A stretch of 64,000 bases of DNA, taken from contig NW_023998416.1 in assembly GCF_014805625.2 (NCBI RefSeq), forward strand, positions 19,774,065-19,838,064, in the 5' to 3' direction. The DNA comes from Glossina fuscipes. Taxonomy: Eukaryota; Arthropoda; Insecta; Diptera; Glossinidae. Below are positions 62,440 through 64,000 of this stretch, one piece after another (positions within the stretch are counted from its first letter, which is position 1; each line of letters begins with the position of its first letter). The notes under the pieces are model-generated. The model saw nothing but the letters and a program-made list of their open reading frames with translations, made no database searches and was not told where the DNA came from. The translations under genes were made by a program, and so were the position numbers.

Positions 62440-62846
62440 CATATATTCTTGATCGGGATCAAGTTATGAATCTATGTGGGCATGTCTGCCCGTCCGCCCG
62501 CCTATCCGTCTGTCCGTCTATGTAATGTCTATGGTAAAAATTCTCGCGCGAAAATAGTGCGTGTAAATTTAGCGAAAACATTGAAATTTCTTGCATGCAC
62601 GCTGGTGTAGCAAATGGGCTAAATTAGTGGAACAGCCCACCCGCATAACATAAGGTAAAAACATTCTGGATTTTTTTTAGTCATTACCCGTAAACTGCAG
62701 AAGACATATAATAAAAATTCCTAAGTATAATCGACAAAAATGAAAGAAATCAGCCACGCCCACTAAGTATTAGTTTTATTTTAGTTTTTTAGTTATTTAG
62801 CTTTTTTTCTTTACCCCTTATTAAGGTAAAGGTGATGGGCATAAAC
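62440..62846 (+). mobile_element. Non-autonomous element, GTCCGTCTGTCC family
   Basis: TATATTCTTGATCGGGATCA at about 62442, then GGGCATGTCTGCCCGTCCGC and CCGTCTGTCCGTCTATGTAA, CAGCCACGCCCACTAAGTAT, and the end GGTGATGGGCATAAAC at about 62831-62846, the inverted form of the TTTTACRCCCATCACC start. The start itself is not seen, so the left end is truncated or displaced. Confidence 0.6.
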
Positions 62847-64000
62847 TATACAAGCAGCGGCGAATGCAATTCCCTTACTCGTTTCCTCTAACTAACTGCT
62901 ATCAATGGATGACTTATTGCCTGTCTAATAATGACGACAATAACCAAAAAGGAGAGTTTTTCGTGGGCGAATTCAAACGTTTAATTGCTCGATTTATTTC
63001 TTTAAGAAGGTTAGCTAACTTTGTTGGCTACCTTTAGACTGCTGCTACTTCTTAGAAGAGAGGAGATTTTATTAATGAAAAAACACAAAAAAGCAAAGTA
63101 AGAAATTATTTTTACACCTGAAATTAATGAATGCTACCTCGTAAATTTTTTATTTTCATAATTTCTTTTCCTCTTAAGCTGAAAATGAATCTGAAAGTAT
63201 GTAGGAATTATGTGCAAAAGAAGCTGCGACTAGTTTCGTTTTTCTGGAAACTATGTTCATCGAGTTGGCCCCAACACTTAGGTTACCCAATTTTAAAGCG
63301 ATTGACTCCCAATTTTAACTCTAGACAAGGCAAAGAAGAAAAAGCTTGGAGTTAAAAATCAGTTCAATACATTTCTTGGAAAAGCGATTCCATCTCAACG
63401 AAATCGAAGCATTCTTGTATTGTCAGCAAAGCTCCTAACTTCTGCTCCAAAGCAGTGAATGCCATTCTAAATTAAACGCAAATTATTTGAAAAGTTTGTT
63501 TAGAGTGCAGCGAAGGCTAGCGCCAGACGAAGGCATAAAAAAATTATGTCCCTTTATTCAAATGCATCGGACGGAAGCTAAAATTCGTTTATTAAGCTTC
63601 TCGTAAGCAAATGCGCGACAGGTGTTGATAATTTTCATATCTCAAAAACTGAACAACTGACTTGACTCAGTAGGTTAACTCTTATATCTATACAATGTGT
63701 CAGATGCGAGCACAAGCACAGTTAGCGCAGGTTGGCTGGACCAGAAATGTCAATTAGAATTGTTTGACAAAATGCACATTCACACAAACATACATACATA
63801 TATACATATATACTTAGATCTAACAACAAATCTTAAACAAACAGCACTAGAGAGATCAATGTTGTTAAACAGAAAAAAAGAAAAAAAATTAAATTTGCTT
63901 AAAATATTTCAAACGTGACTAATATTTCAAGCGAGGTAACGGTTGGTTAGTAAGCTAAACTGAAAAGTGACCAAGATTAGCATTCATTTATTACAATAAG
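62847..64000. other. Intergenic, no gene seen
   Basis: Short frames such as 63131-63355 (+) have no recognisable domain. CATACATACATATATACAT-type simple sequence lies at about 63788-63812. Nothing else is supported. Confidence 0.45.

Overview
The window is AT-rich eukaryotic DNA with GT-AG introns, sparse genes, abundant simple repeats and many decayed mobile elements. The three best genes have clear insect or animal relatives. A DRE/Motif-1-like promoter pair, an R1/Jockey-type LINE remnant and an MST-HMG-box-like protein point to a higher fly (Diptera, Brachycera). A tephritid-like species is possible, but the sequence alone does not fix the family.

Layout. 1-4.4 kb: a 400-N assembly gap flanked by two near-identical ~1 kb copies, then A/T-rich degenerate repeats. 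4.42-5.62 kb (+): a complete five-exon gene for a 314-residue tandem-repeat galectin whose two carbohydrate-recognition domains have lost the canonical sugar-binding residues. 5.6-14.5 kb: no confident gene; degenerate repeats. 14.54-14.88 kb (-): a small HMG-box-like protein resembling the fly MST-HMG-box (sperm chromatin) family. 14.9-33.2 kb: mostly non-coding, with an R1/Jockey-type LINE remnant at 23.5-24.05 kb (-), a promoter-like motif pair at 27.55 kb and a 790-bp degenerate GAATTA array at 31.4-32.2 kb. 33.25-35.92 kb (+): a complete three-exon gene for cytochrome b5 domain-containing protein 1 (CYB5D1, 207 residues). 36-43 kb: non-coding, microsatellite-rich, with weak exon candidates.

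43.22-43.76 kb (+): two spliced exons that look like the 5' end of a large unidentified gene. Its remaining exons are not visible, so it may run past the window end. 44-56 kb: diverged tandem repeats, dispersed elements and a candidate 336-bp TTAA-flanked inverted-repeat element at 52.53-52.87 kb. 56.40-57.00 kb (+): an intact ubiquitin-conjugating enzyme UBE2S with an uninterrupted coding region and the C-terminal LRRL tail. 57-64 kb: non-coding, with several copies of a non-autonomous repeat family carrying GTCCGTCTGTCC-like cores.

The genes do not form a pathway: a lectin-fold protein, a sperm-chromatin-like protein, a cilium-linked b5-fold protein and an APC/C-associated E2. The last three could all be active in germline or dividing cells, but that is inference. 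No CRISPR array, rRNA or convincing tRNA gene was seen. I found no new multi-gene system; the most unusual items are the degenerate galectin, the TTAA-flanked element, the unidentified gene start at 43.2 kb and the GAATTA array.
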